A DNA stretch of 64,000 nt from positions 186,001 through 250,000 of the forward strand of contig NZ_JAKLTR010000008.1 in assembly GCF_022012415.1 (NCBI RefSeq). Direction: 5' to 3'. Of this stretch, positions 1 to 8,153 are shown piece by piece. A program made the translations under genes and the position numbers. The stretch comes from Terrimonas ginsenosidimutans (GTDB lineage: Bacteria > Bacteroidota > Bacteroidia > Chitinophagales > Chitinophagaceae). The notes under the pieces were generated by a model. The model was not told where the DNA came from and ran no database searches. It saw only the letters and a list, made by a program, of their open reading frames with translations. Position 1 is the first letter of the stretch. Each line of letters starts with the position of its first letter.

Positions 1-55
1 GCCAGAAACTTTGATTTCATATAGGATTCTTTATGTGTTTAAAAAGACCGCAGAT

Positions 56-478
56 TTACTCGGCTCGTTTTATTCCCTGGAATTTCCCATCAAGGTGTCC
101 ATCAGGGTTCTTCACATCAGTCCAGGTTGCATTTATAAATGCTCCTGCCGAATAAGTCATTTTTGCAGATTGGGTAACTTCAGACCAGTATCTATTAATT
201 GTGGTATAAGTAGCGGTAAATGTCACTCCTTTCAATTTCCAGGTACCTTTGTGACGATAAAGTCTTCCGTCTCCACCCATTCCCTCTGTCAGCAGTTCGC
301 CGCCGGGCTTGATAAAAAAAGTGTATTGCAGCGGAGGTAGGTCCGGAAGTTGATCTACAGTGTAGGTGCCGGTCCAGGTGCCATGAAGGTCTTCCGGAGA
401 AAGTGCTGAATGATCCTTTTTACATGCAAAGCGATTGAGTGACAAGGATAAAAGCACAGAGATCAAAATTGCTTTCAT
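56..478 (-). CDS. Small putative lipoprotein, unknown function
   Basis: The 140-residue product starts with a short hydrophobic segment (residues 3-14) followed by Cys19, so it may be lipidated. The lipobox is weak because Arg-Phe-Ala precede the Cys. The mature part, with Trp/Thr-rich strands such as LHGTWTGTY and the YRHKGTWKL segment, looks like a small beta-barrel or lipocalin-like fold; this is an inference from pattern only. It starts at ATG 478. It lies 56 bp downstream of a GNAT gene on the same strand and could be the last gene of that run. I do not recognise a specific family. An envelope-associated role is the most that can be said. Confidence 0.6.
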   Translation of the reverse strand: MKAILISVLLSLSLNRFACKKDHSALSPEDLHGTWTGTYTVDQLPDLPPLQYTFFIKPGGELLTEGMGGDGRLYRHKGTWKLKGVTFTATYTTINRYWSEVTQSAKMTYSAGAFINATWTDVKNPDGHLDGKFQGIKRAE

Positions 479-534
479 TTGGTGGTTCTAATGGTGGATG
501 CCAAGATATAAAAAAAAAAATGATTCCCGCCAAT

Positions 535-1032
535 TCAGTACTTTATCAACCTGAACCGGCAAACTTTTCTGTCATTTTCTTCATATTCGATCTCCGGCTT
601 AAAGCCGCATTTTACCAGTACTTTCTGCGAAGGAATATTTGCCAGGTCCGTAATAGCCGTGATCGAATTATATCCAAGCTTTTCAAAAACATAGGCCACT
701 CCCGCCGCGGCCACTTCTGTGGCATAGCCCTTCCCCCAGTAGGATTTTAATAAGGCATATCCCAGGTGCTGATCGGTCGTGTTGGTGAGTGGCATGATGG
801 AAAAAGTTCCGATCACCTGGCCGGTTTCCTTTTCAACAAGAGCAACACGCCAGTTGCGGGGAACATCATCATACCAACCAATAATCTGATCCAGGAAGAT
901 CCGGCATTCTTCATACGTCTTTACCGGGCGGATATAACGCATGACCTCTTCGTCTCCGTTCAACCGGTAAAAAACGTCAAGGTCGTCCATGGTGAAGAAA
1001 CGGGTATAAAGCCTGTCAGACTGGAACAGCAT
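535..1032 (-). CDS. GNAT-family N-acetyltransferase (RimJ/RimL-like)
   Basis: The 165-residue product has the RimJ/RimL acetyltransferase_3 pattern: an N-terminal SDRLYTRFFTMDDLDVFYRL strand-helix, a central VIGTFSIMPL strand, then HLGYALLKSYWGKGYATEV, which holds the acetyl-CoA-binding Q/RxxGxG/A-type loop (WGKGYA). The C-terminal GFKPE strand is also typical. Family members transfer acetyl from acetyl-CoA to ribosomal protein N-termini or small amines; the substrate cannot be told here. Its ATG overlaps the TGA stop of prfC (TGATG, sharing one A), so the two are probably translated from one mRNA with coupling. Confidence 0.85.
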   Translation of the reverse strand: MLFQSDRLYTRFFTMDDLDVFYRLNGDEEVMRYIRPVKTYEECRIFLDQIIGWYDDVPRNWRVALVEKETGQVIGTFSIMPLTNTTDQHLGYALLKSYWGKGYATEVAAAGVAYVFEKLGYNSITAITDLANIPSQKVLVKCGFKPEIEYEENDRKVCRFRLIKY

Positions 1033-2630
1033 CAGACGTTTTCTTTATGGATCTCCGATGTGAAATGAAATTCTATATCAGGGTTGTTGGCACGTTCTGT
1101 ATTGAGGAACCATTCGCTTTGCCCAAGGTATACCATATGACCATCCTTATCTTCTGCGATATTAGCCTGTTTAAAGCGGCCAAAATCTTCCAGTTTTTTC
1201 GGGTCGTTGCTGGTAAGCCAGCAGGCTTTGAAGAACGGCAGGGAGTTGAACACGACTGACGCTCCATATTCGTGCAGTAAGCGGTATTGTATCACCTCAA
1301 ACTGAAGTTCTCCCACGCAACCGATTATCTTTTTATTTCCCCCGAATTGAGTGAACAGCTGGGCAACACCTTCGTCTGTGAGCTGCATCAATCCTTTCTC
1401 CAGTTGTTTTGTTTTCATCGGATCCTTATTTACGACCTCCTTGAAGATCTCAGGAGAGAAGGACGGAATACCGGTGAAGTAAAAATCTTCTCCCTCGGTG
1501 AGCGTATCGCCGATCTTAAAGTTTCCGGTATCGAACAAGCCCACTACGTCGCCCGCATAAGCATCTTCTATAATGCTTTTATCACGCGCCATAAAGCTGT
1601 ATGGATTGCTGAAGCGAACATCTTTGTCAAGGCGTACGTGGTGGAAATATTTATTGCGTTCGAATCTTCCTGAACAAACGCGAAAGAACGCGATCCGGTC
1701 GCGGTGCTTAGGATCGAGATTTGCATGGATCTTGAATACGAAACCACTCAGCTTATCTTCTTCCACATCCACTTTGCGGGCGGTCGTTTCGCGGCTGCGT
1801 GGTGTGGGAGCAATACCGATGAACGTATCGAGCATTTCTTTCACACCAAAGTTATTGATCGCACTACCGAAGAATACCGGTGCGATCTTTCCGGCAAGAT
1901 ATTCTTCTATCTGAAGCTGACCGTGCACCGTTTCTACCAGTTCCACATCTTCGCGGAGCTGTGCGGCATCTGTATCTCCCAGCAACTGATTCAGCACAGG
2001 ATCGTTCACGTCTGAGATCGCCAGTGAATCTTCTTCATTTGCTTTTGTGTTTGCGGAGAACAAAAGCAGGTTTTTATCGTGCAGGTTATATACGCCTTTG
2101 AAGTCTTTACCGCTGTTGATCGGCCAGGACATCGGGTGAAGGGAGATCTTCAGTTCTTTTTCGATCTCTTCCAGCAGGTCGAACCTGTTCTTACCGTCAC
2201 GGTCCATTTTATTAATGAACACGATCACGGGCGTGTCCCGCATCCGGCAGACTTCCATCAGGCGGCGGGTCTGGTCTTCCACCCCATTCACGCTGTCCAC
2301 CACCAGGATGACACTGTCCACCGCCGTCAGGGTGCGATAGGTGTCTTCTGCGAAATCCTTGTGACCGGGGGTATCCAACAGATTGATCAATATGCCGTTA
2401 TATTCAAAGCTCATTACAGATGTTGCTACCGAGATACCTCTCTGGCGTTCAATCTCCATAAAGTCGCTCGTTGCATGCTTCTTGATCTTATTGCTTTTCA
2501 CGGCACCTGCCACCTGGATCGCACCACCAAACAGTAGGAATTTCTCCGTAAGGGTGGTTTTCCCGGCATCCGGGTGACTGATAATGGCAAAAGTGCGTCT
2601 GCGCTCGATTTCTTTGTGATACTTGCTCAT
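1032..2630 (-). CDS. prfC: Peptide chain release factor 3
   Basis: This is a translational GTPase of 532 residues, the normal RF3 length, which recycles RF1/RF2 from the ribosome after peptide release. Visible motifs are the P-loop HPDAGKTT near residue 20, the G2 region RGISVATS, the G3 motif DTPGHKDF, and the G4 motif NKMDRD. RF3-specific signatures follow in the C-terminal part ([13 protein letters not shown]). I place the start at ATG 2630 (protein [14 protein letters not shown]). The longer reading from 2675 would add 15 residues that are encoded by one arm of a perfect inverted repeat and do not fit the family. A -7 box on the minus strand (2639-2646) lies just upstream, so the leader is nearly absent. 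Confidence 0.95.
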   Translation of the reverse strand: MSKYHKEIERRRTFAIISHPDAGKTTLTEKFLLFGGAIQVAGAVKSNKIKKHATSDFMEIERQRGISVATSVMSFEYNGILINLLDTPGHKDFAEDTYRTLTAVDSVILVVDSVNGVEDQTRRLMEVCRMRDTPVIVFINKMDRDGKNRFDLLEEIEKELKISLHPMSWPINSGKDFKGVYNLHDKNLLLFSANTKANEEDSLAISDVNDPVLNQLLGDTDAAQLREDVELVETVHGQLQIEEYLAGKIAPVFFGSAINNFGVKEMLDTFIGIAPTPRSRETTARKVDVEEDKLSGFVFKIHANLDPKHRDRIAFFRVCSGRFERNKYFHHVRLDKDVRFSNPYSFMARDKSIIEDAYAGDVVGLFDTGNFKIGDTLTEGEDFYFTGIPSFSPEIFKEVVNKDPMKTKQLEKGLMQLTDEGVAQLFTQFGGNKKIIGCVGELQFEVIQYRLLHEYGASVVFNSLPFFKACWLTSNDPKKLEDFGRFKQANIAEDKDGHMVYLGQSEWFLNTERANNPDIEFHFTSEIHKENV

Positions 2631-2638
2631 AAGGGCGG

Positions 2639-2646
2639 CAAATGTA
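2639..2646 (-). promoter_or_regulatory. -7 promoter box for prfC
   Basis: The minus strand reads TACATTTG, an exact match to the Bacteroidota TAnnTTTG -7 element. It ends 8 bases upstream of the prfC ATG, predicting a transcript with a leader of only a few bases. No clear -33 TTG element could be picked out. Confidence 0.5.
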
Positions 2647-2732
2647 CAGAAAAACGTTGACCGTTCTCCGTTCACGGCTGACGGAATACACCGCCGGTTA
2701 ACGGTGAACGGAGAACGGTCAACGTTTTTCTG

Positions 2733-2740
2733 TACATTTG
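2733..2740 (+). promoter_or_regulatory. -7 promoter box for the MacB-like permease gene
   Basis: TACATTTG, the mirror copy of the prfC box, ends 4 bases before ATG 2745. With the usual -7 spacing the transcription start would fall on or next to the A of the ATG, implying a leaderless mRNA. Confidence 0.5.
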
Positions 2741-2744
2741 AAAC

Positions 2745-3998
2745 ATGATCAGGCGAACTATCGAAGTGATTCTCAGCAGTTGCAAAATGGCGGCGCAGGA
2801 GCTTTGGAAAAACAAGCTCCGCACCTTCCTCTCGCTATTTGGTATTACGATAGGCATTTTCTGTATTATCGGGGTGCTGGCCACGGTAAACAGCCTGGAA
2901 CAGAATATTAAAAATGAGGTGAATTCACTGGGCAGTAATACGATCTATGTGGATAAATGGCTGTACACCACTGATGACGATGATTATCCCTGGTGGAAGT
3001 ATGTGAACAGGCCTTATCCCAAATTTGAAGAGGTAAAACATATACAGGAAAGAACTCCCAGTGCGAAATACACGGTTTTCAGGATCGCCACGATCGACAA
3101 CGTGGATTATAAAGGAAGTTCACTTTCCAATGTAAACCTGTATGGTGTTACAGAAGATTTTGAGAACATACAGGCGCTGGAGGTTCCGACAGGACGATAT
3201 ATTTCTCCGGCCGAATTCGACCGCGGGGCTAACGTTGTTGTACTCGGCGACAAGATAGCGACGGAGCTGTTTGGCTCACCGGAGCTGTCGCTTGAAAAAG
3301 AAGTGGTGATTCGTGGTAAGAAGCTGCAGGTGATAGGCGTGATCAAAAAGCAGGGCTCGCAGATGATCGGTGGCTGGGATTTTGACCAGAGTGTGGTCAT
3401 GCCTTACAGATTCTCCAAAACTATCATGCGGGAAGATCGCTCAGACCCGGTGATCATGGTCCAGGGCAAAGAGAACCTCAGCAGCAAGGTGCTGAAAGAT
3501 GATCTTGCCGGCACCATGCGTGCATTACACAAACTGAGCCCGACGAAGGAAGATGACTTCGCGCTGAACGATATCAACGATCTTACCGAATCCATCAGTT
3601 CAGCTTTTGTAAGCCTGAATATTGGCGGCTGGTCGATCGCCGCCCTATCATTGATCGTAGGAATGTTTGGCGTAGCCAATATCATGTTCGTATCCGTAAG
3701 GGAGCGGACAAGCCAGATCGGTCTGAAAAAAGCGATCGGGGCAAAGAGTTATATCATTCTGACTGAGTTCCTGATCGAATCTGCGTTTCTCTGTATCATC
3801 GGCGGGCTGATCGGGCTGGCGCTCGTATTCCTGCTTACGCAGATCCTCACCGCTTCGCTGGATTTCCCGGTATATATCTCAACCGGCAATATGATCCTGG
3901 CCATTGTGATCTGCGTCATCGTTGGTATACTCGCGGGGTTCATACCTGCTTCCCAGGCAGCAAGAATGGATCCTGTAGTGGCGATCCGGAGCAAGTAG
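2745..3998 (+). CDS. ABC transporter permease, MacB/FtsX family
   Basis: The 417-residue product has the MacB architecture. A transmembrane helix (about residues 25-50, [20 protein letters not shown]) is followed by a large periplasmic MacB_PCD domain (about 50-280). Three transmembrane helices of the FtsX domain follow, ending in [18 protein letters not shown], the typical coupling-region ending. Such permeases pair with a separate MacB/LolD-type ATPase and work in lipoprotein release, peptide or antibiotic export. No ATPase gene is adjacent, so the partner must be encoded elsewhere. It is transcribed away from prfC. Confidence 0.9.
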   Translation: MIRRTIEVILSSCKMAAQELWKNKLRTFLSLFGITIGIFCIIGVLATVNSLEQNIKNEVNSLGSNTIYVDKWLYTTDDDDYPWWKYVNRPYPKFEEVKHIQERTPSAKYTVFRIATIDNVDYKGSSLSNVNLYGVTEDFENIQALEVPTGRYISPAEFDRGANVVVLGDKIATELFGSPELSLEKEVVIRGKKLQVIGVIKKQGSQMIGGWDFDQSVVMPYRFSKTIMREDRSDPVIMVQGKENLSSKVLKDDLAGTMRALHKLSPTKEDDFALNDINDLTESISSAFVSLNIGGWSIAALSLIVGMFGVANIMFVSVRERTSQIGLKKAIGAKSYIILTEFLIESAFLCIIGGLIGLALVFLLTQILTASLDFPVYISTGNMILAIVICVIVGILAGFIPASQAARMDPVVAIRSK

Positions 3999-4018
3999 GC
4001 TTCACAACATTCCGGATT

Positions 4019-4120
4019 GGCGTGGCACTATCGCAATGCATGCAATGGATACGCAGGAGAGCGCTAAATACCTCTTTGCGTACCTGGCGATTCCTTTGCG
4101 TCCTCTGCGATACTTCCCCA
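4019..4120. repeat. Intergenic GCAAAG-type hairpin element, copy 1 (degenerate)
   Basis: The left end GTGGCACTATCGCA (from 4019) and right end TGCGATACTTCC (from 4106) are the ends of the dispersed hairpin family described at 7995-8093. The 7-bp TATCGCA/TGCGATA core still pairs, but the middle (CGCAGGAGAGCGC, CTTTGCGTCCTC) has decayed. It sits just upstream of the tsaD promoter. Confidence 0.6.
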
Positions 4121-4152
4121 ACAGCGGCGATGGCATAATCCTCCCTCTTTGC

Positions 4153-4160
4153 TACCTTTG
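4153..4160 (+). promoter_or_regulatory. -7 promoter box for tsaD
   Basis: TACCTTTG matches TAnnTTTG and ends 4 bases before the chosen ATG at 4165, the same spacing as the permease gene at 2745. This predicts a leaderless tsaD transcript. Confidence 0.5.
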
Positions 4161-4164
4161 CGCC

Positions 4165-5208
4165 ATGTCTGTAACCATTCTTGCAATTGAATCAAGTTGT
4201 GATGAAACCTCTGCCGCCATATGCACAGATGGAAAGATCCTGTCAAACTATATCGCCAATCAATCTGTTCATGAAAAATACGGCGGGGTGGTACCGGAGC
4301 TGGCAAGCCGTGCGCATATGCAGAATATCGTACCGGTAGTAAAAGCGGCAATTGATACAGCTGGTTGTTCACTTGACCAGGTTGATGCGATTGCATTTAC
4401 GCAATCACCGGGACTGATCGGCTCATTGCTTGTAGGTTCGCAATTTGCAAAGTCATTATCCCTTGCGCTGAATAAACCATTGATCGCCGTGCATCACATG
4501 CAGGCACATGTGATCGCTAATCTGATCGAAGAGAAAAAACCGTCCTTCCCATTTATTTGCCTGACAGTCAGCGGAGGTCATACTCAGATAGTGGTTTGCG
4601 AATCTCCCACACAGTTACGCGTGATAGGTGAAACGATCGATGATGCAGCCGGTGAAGCATTTGATAAATCCGCCAAACTGCTCGGACTACCCTATCCCGG
4701 CGGTCCACTGATAGACAAGCATGCAAAAGAAGGAAACCCTGACCGTTTTCAGTTTCCTGAACCTAAAATACCCGGGCTGAATTTCAGCTTCAGCGGATTG
4801 AAAACCTCGATTCTTTATTTCCTGCAAAATGCCGGAACAAGTCTTGTATACAAAGAAGAGTTCAAAGCATCTGAACAGGAGCGATATGATTTCATACAGA
4901 ATAATCTCAACGATATCTGCGCGTCCATTCAGCAACGCATCATCACGATCCTGCTGAATAAGGTAAAGAAAGCAGCCGAAGAAACAGGGATTACAGATCT
5001 CTGCCTTGCCGGAGGTGTTTCAGCCAACAGCGGATTGCGGAAAGCTTTTGAAGAAATGGGGCGAAAGAAAGGATGGAATACATTTATTCCCGCATTTCAG
5101 TATTGTACGGATAATGCTGCCATGATCGCCATCACCGCGTATTACAAATACCAGGAAAGACAATTCGCCGACCTTTCTACTGAAGCTTCTGCGAGGGCAG
5201 AGTGGTAA
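4165..5208 (+). CDS. tsaD: tRNA N6-adenosine threonylcarbamoyltransferase TsaD
   Basis: The 347-residue enzyme transfers the threonylcarbamoyl group to A37 of ANN-decoding tRNAs, working with TsaB/TsaE. It shows the ASKHA ATPase start ILAIESSCDETSAA and the metal-binding HxxxH (His111 and His115 in HHMQAH). SGGHTQ, the DDAAGEAFDKSAK segment and the C-terminal LAGGVSANSGLR are also present. The start is ATG 4165 because TsaD proteins begin right at this MSVTILAIESS; the extra 43 residues of the longer frame lie in repeat sequence. A TAnnTTTG box directly precedes it. TrmN6 follows 35 bp later, making a small tRNA-modification pair. Confidence 0.96.
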   Translation: MSVTILAIESSCDETSAAICTDGKILSNYIANQSVHEKYGGVVPELASRAHMQNIVPVVKAAIDTAGCSLDQVDAIAFTQSPGLIGSLLVGSQFAKSLSLALNKPLIAVHHMQAHVIANLIEEKKPSFPFICLTVSGGHTQIVVCESPTQLRVIGETIDDAAGEAFDKSAKLLGLPYPGGPLIDKHAKEGNPDRFQFPEPKIPGLNFSFSGLKTSILYFLQNAGTSLVYKEEFKASEQERYDFIQNNLNDICASIQQRIITILLNKVKKAAEETGITDLCLAGGVSANSGLRKAFEEMGRKKGWNTFIPAFQYCTDNAAMIAITAYYKYQERQFADLSTEASARAEW

Positions 5209-5243
5209 ACCTATTTTAAATACGATTACCTGATTTCATCTTA

Positions 5244-5972
5244 ATGGCAAACAGCTATTTCCGTTTCAAACAATTCACTGTCCACCAGGAACTGGCTGCG
5301 ATGAAAGTCACAACGGATAGTTGCCTGTTCGGCGCATGGACTGCCGCACAACTAGACAGCCAATCTCCGGTAACTTCAATACTGGATATCGGAACGGGCA
5401 CAGGGTTACTCAGCCTGATGCTGGCTCAAAAATACAGTGCACATATAGACGCAATAGAGATCGACGGCGATGCAGCAACACAGGCAGAGAAAAATTTTGC
5501 ACAATCACCCTGGAGTGATCGATTACAGATGATCCATCAGGACGTTCACCAGTTCACGCCTTCCCATTCTTATGATGTTATAATAAGCAATCCCCCATTT
5601 TATGAAAATGATCTGACGGGAACTGATTCAAAGAAAAATATAGCCCATCATGACTCGGGCTTACTGTTGGACGATCTCATAAAGATCATCACGAACAAAC
5701 TTACACCAGGAAACGGAAGTTTTTTTCTGCTGATGCCGGAGAAGCGGCTTTCAGAAACACTATCAACGATCCGTCAGCATCAGCTGCAAACGTATAAGAT
5801 CTGCAGGGTGAGGCAATCGGTTGGCCATGGTTTTTTCCGCGTGTTAATATACGGAGGCAACCAGGGCAACGAAACAAGCCCCTTCAACGAAGAATTATCG
5901 ATCAGGAACAGCCACAACGAATACACTGATGAATTTGTAGCACTTCTAAAAGATTATTACCTGTATTTATAG
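5244..5972 (+). CDS. trmN6: tRNA1(Val) (adenine(37)-N6)-methyltransferase TrmN6/YfiC
   Basis: The 242-residue class I SAM-dependent methyltransferase carries the SAM-binding DIGTGTGLLSLMLA loop (Asp48-Gly54 core) and the N6-adenine methyltransferase motif NPPF (Asn116-Phe119). Together with the N-terminal FRFKQFTVHQ...MKVTTDSCLFGAW, these are hallmarks of the YfiC/TrmN6 family, which methylates A37 of tRNA-Val in E. coli. It follows tsaD closely on the same strand and probably shares its transcript. The C-terminal region FNEELSIRNSHNEYTDEF...KDYYLYL is the usual family end. Confidence 0.92.
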   Translation: MANSYFRFKQFTVHQELAAMKVTTDSCLFGAWTAAQLDSQSPVTSILDIGTGTGLLSLMLAQKYSAHIDAIEIDGDAATQAEKNFAQSPWSDRLQMIHQDVHQFTPSHSYDVIISNPPFYENDLTGTDSKKNIAHHDSGLLLDDLIKIITNKLTPGNGSFFLLMPEKRLSETLSTIRQHQLQTYKICRVRQSVGHGFFRVLIYGGNQGNETSPFNEELSIRNSHNEYTDEFVALLKDYYLYL

Positions 5973-5977
5973 CTGCA

Positions 5978-7180
5978 TTAAATGCCGCTGGCATAGTCAT
6001 CGAGGTAATCATACAGCGGTGTCAGCTGACCGCCATTCGTCATGGTTGCACGTTCGATGATCGGCGAACCACCTCTTACCAGGTCTTCCAGTACAAACTT
6101 GATCAGTTGCTCTCCGAAATAACGTGATGCGTCTCTCGGCAGTTCGTTTGGCAGATTCCCTACAGCCATTACATCTATGGAGCCGGCGAGATAGGGTTCT
6201 GTTTTTTGCAGGGATCTTCTGTCTACGCCATACACAGGATCCTCGATCGTCTGATCGCCGAGATTGATCGGTACAGATCCATCCGCATCATCAGTAATAT
6301 CAGCAATGGACTGGATGATAAAATCATCCGCGCTTACAGCTGTTTTTTCAAACAAACGGGGCACGTCTTTATCCCAGTAGATCCCATTCATCAGGATATC
6401 CGTTTGCGCCGCGTAAGGAAGAAAGCGGCAGTCGTATTCGTTGGGATGATCATGAAAGTCTTCGCGGTTATATGTACCGGTAAGTTTATGACGATAAAGA
6501 TCATGCCCTTTCAGCTGTGTGTATACGGGATAAGAAAAACGTCTTCGGAGATAATCATCAGGTTCTACCTCATGAATGCCCATCAGGTTCATGATCTCCA
6601 GGATGCCATGCGCCACGCGTCCGCTACCGGTTACAGCGATCTTGACATTAGGAAGCCGGAGGCCGAAGTAGTGATGTATGAGTTCGCGAAAACTTCGTTC
6701 TTTATATACGCGATCGAGTTTATACAATCCGGTGCGGTTGCCGTAAGCCATCATGCCGTTATGCGCACCGACCACCCCTGCGAAAAAGCCAAACCCGATG
6801 ATCCGTTGTCCGTCCTCATGTTCAAGACATTCGTAATCTATCAGCCGGATGCCTTTGTCAAGAATCGCTTTGAGGAGTTTTTGATTATGTGGCTGCTTTT
6901 TCTTGGTATGGGAAAAGAAGAGATAGGTTTTGCCATCTACAAGCTGACTGACAGGCACTTCTTTGATTCCGAGCAGTACGTCGCAGCAGGTTATGTCTTC
7001 CATCACCTCCACTCCTGCTGCGGTGTATTCACGGTCTGTGAAACAGCGGCTGGGGGAAGATTGCGCCACTATTTTTACATCCGGCAAATGCTTGTGGATC
7101 CACTTGCATTGAGAAGGGATCAGCGCTACGCGATTATCAGCTGGCGTTTTTCCTTCGCGGATCAGTCCGATTCTAATCAT
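5978..7180 (-). CDS. NAD(P)-dependent oxidoreductase, alanine/saccharopine dehydrogenase-like
   Basis: The 400-residue product starts MIRIGLIREGKTPADNRVAL, the AlaDH/PNT N-terminal domain pattern, and has a Rossmann segment IAVTGSGRVAHGILEIMNL near residue 190. The family covers alanine dehydrogenase, the transhydrogenase alpha subunit and lysine-forming saccharopine dehydrogenase. The long middle region (YDCRFLPYAAQTDILMNGIYWD) and the RYFGEQLIKFVLEDLV end resemble the saccharopine/lysine-oxoglutarate reductase-like branch common in Bacteroidota. The exact substrate is not decided by sequence. It converges with trmN6 with only 5 bp between stop codons. Confidence 0.8.
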   Translation of the reverse strand: MIRIGLIREGKTPADNRVALIPSQCKWIHKHLPDVKIVAQSSPSRCFTDREYTAAGVEVMEDITCCDVLLGIKEVPVSQLVDGKTYLFFSHTKKKQPHNQKLLKAILDKGIRLIDYECLEHEDGQRIIGFGFFAGVVGAHNGMMAYGNRTGLYKLDRVYKERSFRELIHHYFGLRLPNVKIAVTGSGRVAHGILEIMNLMGIHEVEPDDYLRRRFSYPVYTQLKGHDLYRHKLTGTYNREDFHDHPNEYDCRFLPYAAQTDILMNGIYWDKDVPRLFEKTAVSADDFIIQSIADITDDADGSVPINLGDQTIEDPVYGVDRRSLQKTEPYLAGSIDVMAVGNLPNELPRDASRYFGEQLIKFVLEDLVRGGSPIIERATMTNGGQLTPLYDYLDDYASGI

Positions 7181-7473
7181 AGTCGTTAAATTTGCAATCG
7201 TAGAAAGCCGTGTAAAGTTAACTGAAATGCGGTTGTACCTTATTTAAGAAATCAGTGATTTTAGTAAATGGCATTCCTCATATGCTATACTGATAAACAC
7301 TATCGATCGGGACAAAACAAGGAGGTTTGATATGCTGAAAGCGTTGTGGAGATTGATCCGGAAGGTGTTGCTACCGAAGAAAAGTTGCTGTCGCGACTGA
7401 TCTTTCAAAAAATATTTGTCTCACATTGGATTCAAATGGCGGGAAACACGTAATATTGCAGCCCCAATCTGAG
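7181..7473. other. Intergenic stretch upstream of tRNA-Leu
   Basis: This stretch holds no firm gene. A 22-codon reading frame with a good AGGAGG site (ATG 7332 to stop 7400) exists. A longer overlapping frame without an ATG (about 7331-7459) has a codon composition that looks coding-like (VVEIDPEGVATEEKLLSRLI) and could be a remnant. TAATATTG at 7451-7458 is one mismatch from the -7 consensus and lies 15 bp upstream of the tRNA, so it is a possible tRNA promoter. Confidence 0.3.
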
Positions 7474-7555
7474 GCCCAGGTGGCGGAATTGGTAGACGCA
7501 GCAGACTCAAAATCTGCCGCCGCAAGGTGTGCTGGTTCGATTCCAGTCCTGGGCA
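7474..7555 (+). tRNA. tRNA-Leu (anticodon CAA)
   Basis: The acceptor stem GCCCAGG (7474-7480) pairs with CCTGGGC (7548-7554), discriminator A at 7555. The anticodon stem GCAGA/TCTGC encloses loop CTCAAAA with anticodon CAA at 7508-7510, reading UUG. The D-arm (GGCGGAATTGGTAGACGC) and T-loop TTCGATT are canonical, and the extended variable arm fits a class II tRNA-Leu. CCA is not encoded. Confidence 0.96.
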
Positions 7556-7557
7556 CT

Positions 7558-7592
7558 AAAAGGCCTTTAAGTCAATGACTTAAAGGCCTTTT
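7558..7592 (+). terminator. Terminator after tRNA-Leu
   Basis: AAAAGGCCTTTAAGTCA at 7558-7574 is complementary to 7576-7592, giving a long hairpin ending in TTTT. It directly follows the tRNA and is nearly symmetrical, so it could stop transcription from either side. Confidence 0.8.
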
Positions 7593-7994
7593 GCTTTGTG
7601 TAAAGAATTTACTGCTGGTCCCGGTCCGTCATTAATCCCAGTGGATCAGTTTGAATAACGGCGGATAATATACTCTGGTATCGAAAAAGTCCGTTAGCAT
7701 TATAAGCCTTATTCAAATGCACACGGAAAAATCAGTTGGCGATATATCGTCCAACGGCTGGCGGACAACGGTAGGCGGACGGCTTCTGCAAAGCCGATGC
7801 GTAGTCGCAGACATACGCATAACCCTTGATTGTTGTTGAGTTCGTTATTGGTGGGGAGGAAATTACGGGTAACCGGTACTCCTCAAGACAGCCCTGGTGC
7901 GTGTCTCACGCACCAGGACAACCATCCGAAATTCCCGGTGCCTGGAACACGCGCTATCCCCCTTAGGTCACGGAATTTCAAGAGATCTTGATGG
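7593..7994. other. Intergenic stretch, no gene recognised
   Basis: No convincing reading frame. The only clear structure is an 11-bp hairpin with a 3-base loop (CCTGGTGCGTG at 7893-7903 with 7907-7917). It has no T-run after it, so it is not an obvious terminator. Confidence 0.4.
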
Positions 7995-8093
7995 CGTAGG
8001 AGTATCGCAAAGAGCGCAAAGTAGCCGCCAAGAGCGCAATGAAATACTTAGCGCTCTTGGCGGCTACTTTGCGCTCTTTGCGATACTCCTACG
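7995..8093. repeat. Intergenic GCAAAG-type hairpin element, copy 2 (perfect)
   Basis: Bases 7995-8037 are the exact reverse complement of 8051-8093: a perfect 43-bp stem with a 13-base loop. The arm starts CGTAGGAGTATCGCAAAG and continues AGCGCAAAG. This is the best-preserved member of a dispersed family of intergenic hairpins in this window; other copies are at about 4019, 29384, 41842, 46976, 49546, 52257 and 56770. It lies just downstream of the GH36 stop codon. Confidence 0.9.
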
Positions 8094-8153
8094 ATGATAC
8101 TTTGTTAACCTGAAGTCGATGGAACACGCACCGGATCAGGAAATGGCGATTCC

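Larger units (their letters stand above)
2639..2740. repeat. Perfect 37-bp inverted repeat between divergent genes
   Basis: Bases 2639-2675 are the exact reverse complement of 2704-2740, with a 28-bp centre. The right arm region contains four 7-bp units of the type nnnAACG (2697-2724: GTTAACG, GTGAACG, GAGAACG, GTCAACG) and the left arm carries their mirror image. The two outer ends each read TACATTTG outward, so the repeat places one -7 box facing each divergent gene. It could be a cruciform or hairpin element, a mobile repeat that brought promoters, or both. Confidence 0.9.

Noticed and set aside
2631-2675. 15-residue N-terminal extension of RF3
   Set aside because: These codons are one arm of the inverted repeat, the family start is [12 protein letters not shown], and the -7 box lies within the extension.
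4036-4164. 43-residue N-terminal extension of TsaD
   Set aside because: It is encoded by a hairpin repeat and the promoter box; TsaD homologues start at MSVTILAIESS.
6206-7189. 327-residue plus-strand open frame
   Set aside because: It lies fully antisense to the dehydrogenase-like gene, whose protein has clear family motifs; the antisense product resembles nothing and has no promoter.
7371-7556. 61-residue minus-strand frame starting MPRTGIEPA
   Set aside because: It is the antisense reading of tRNA-Leu; frames like this are a well-known false gene over Leu/Ser tRNAs.
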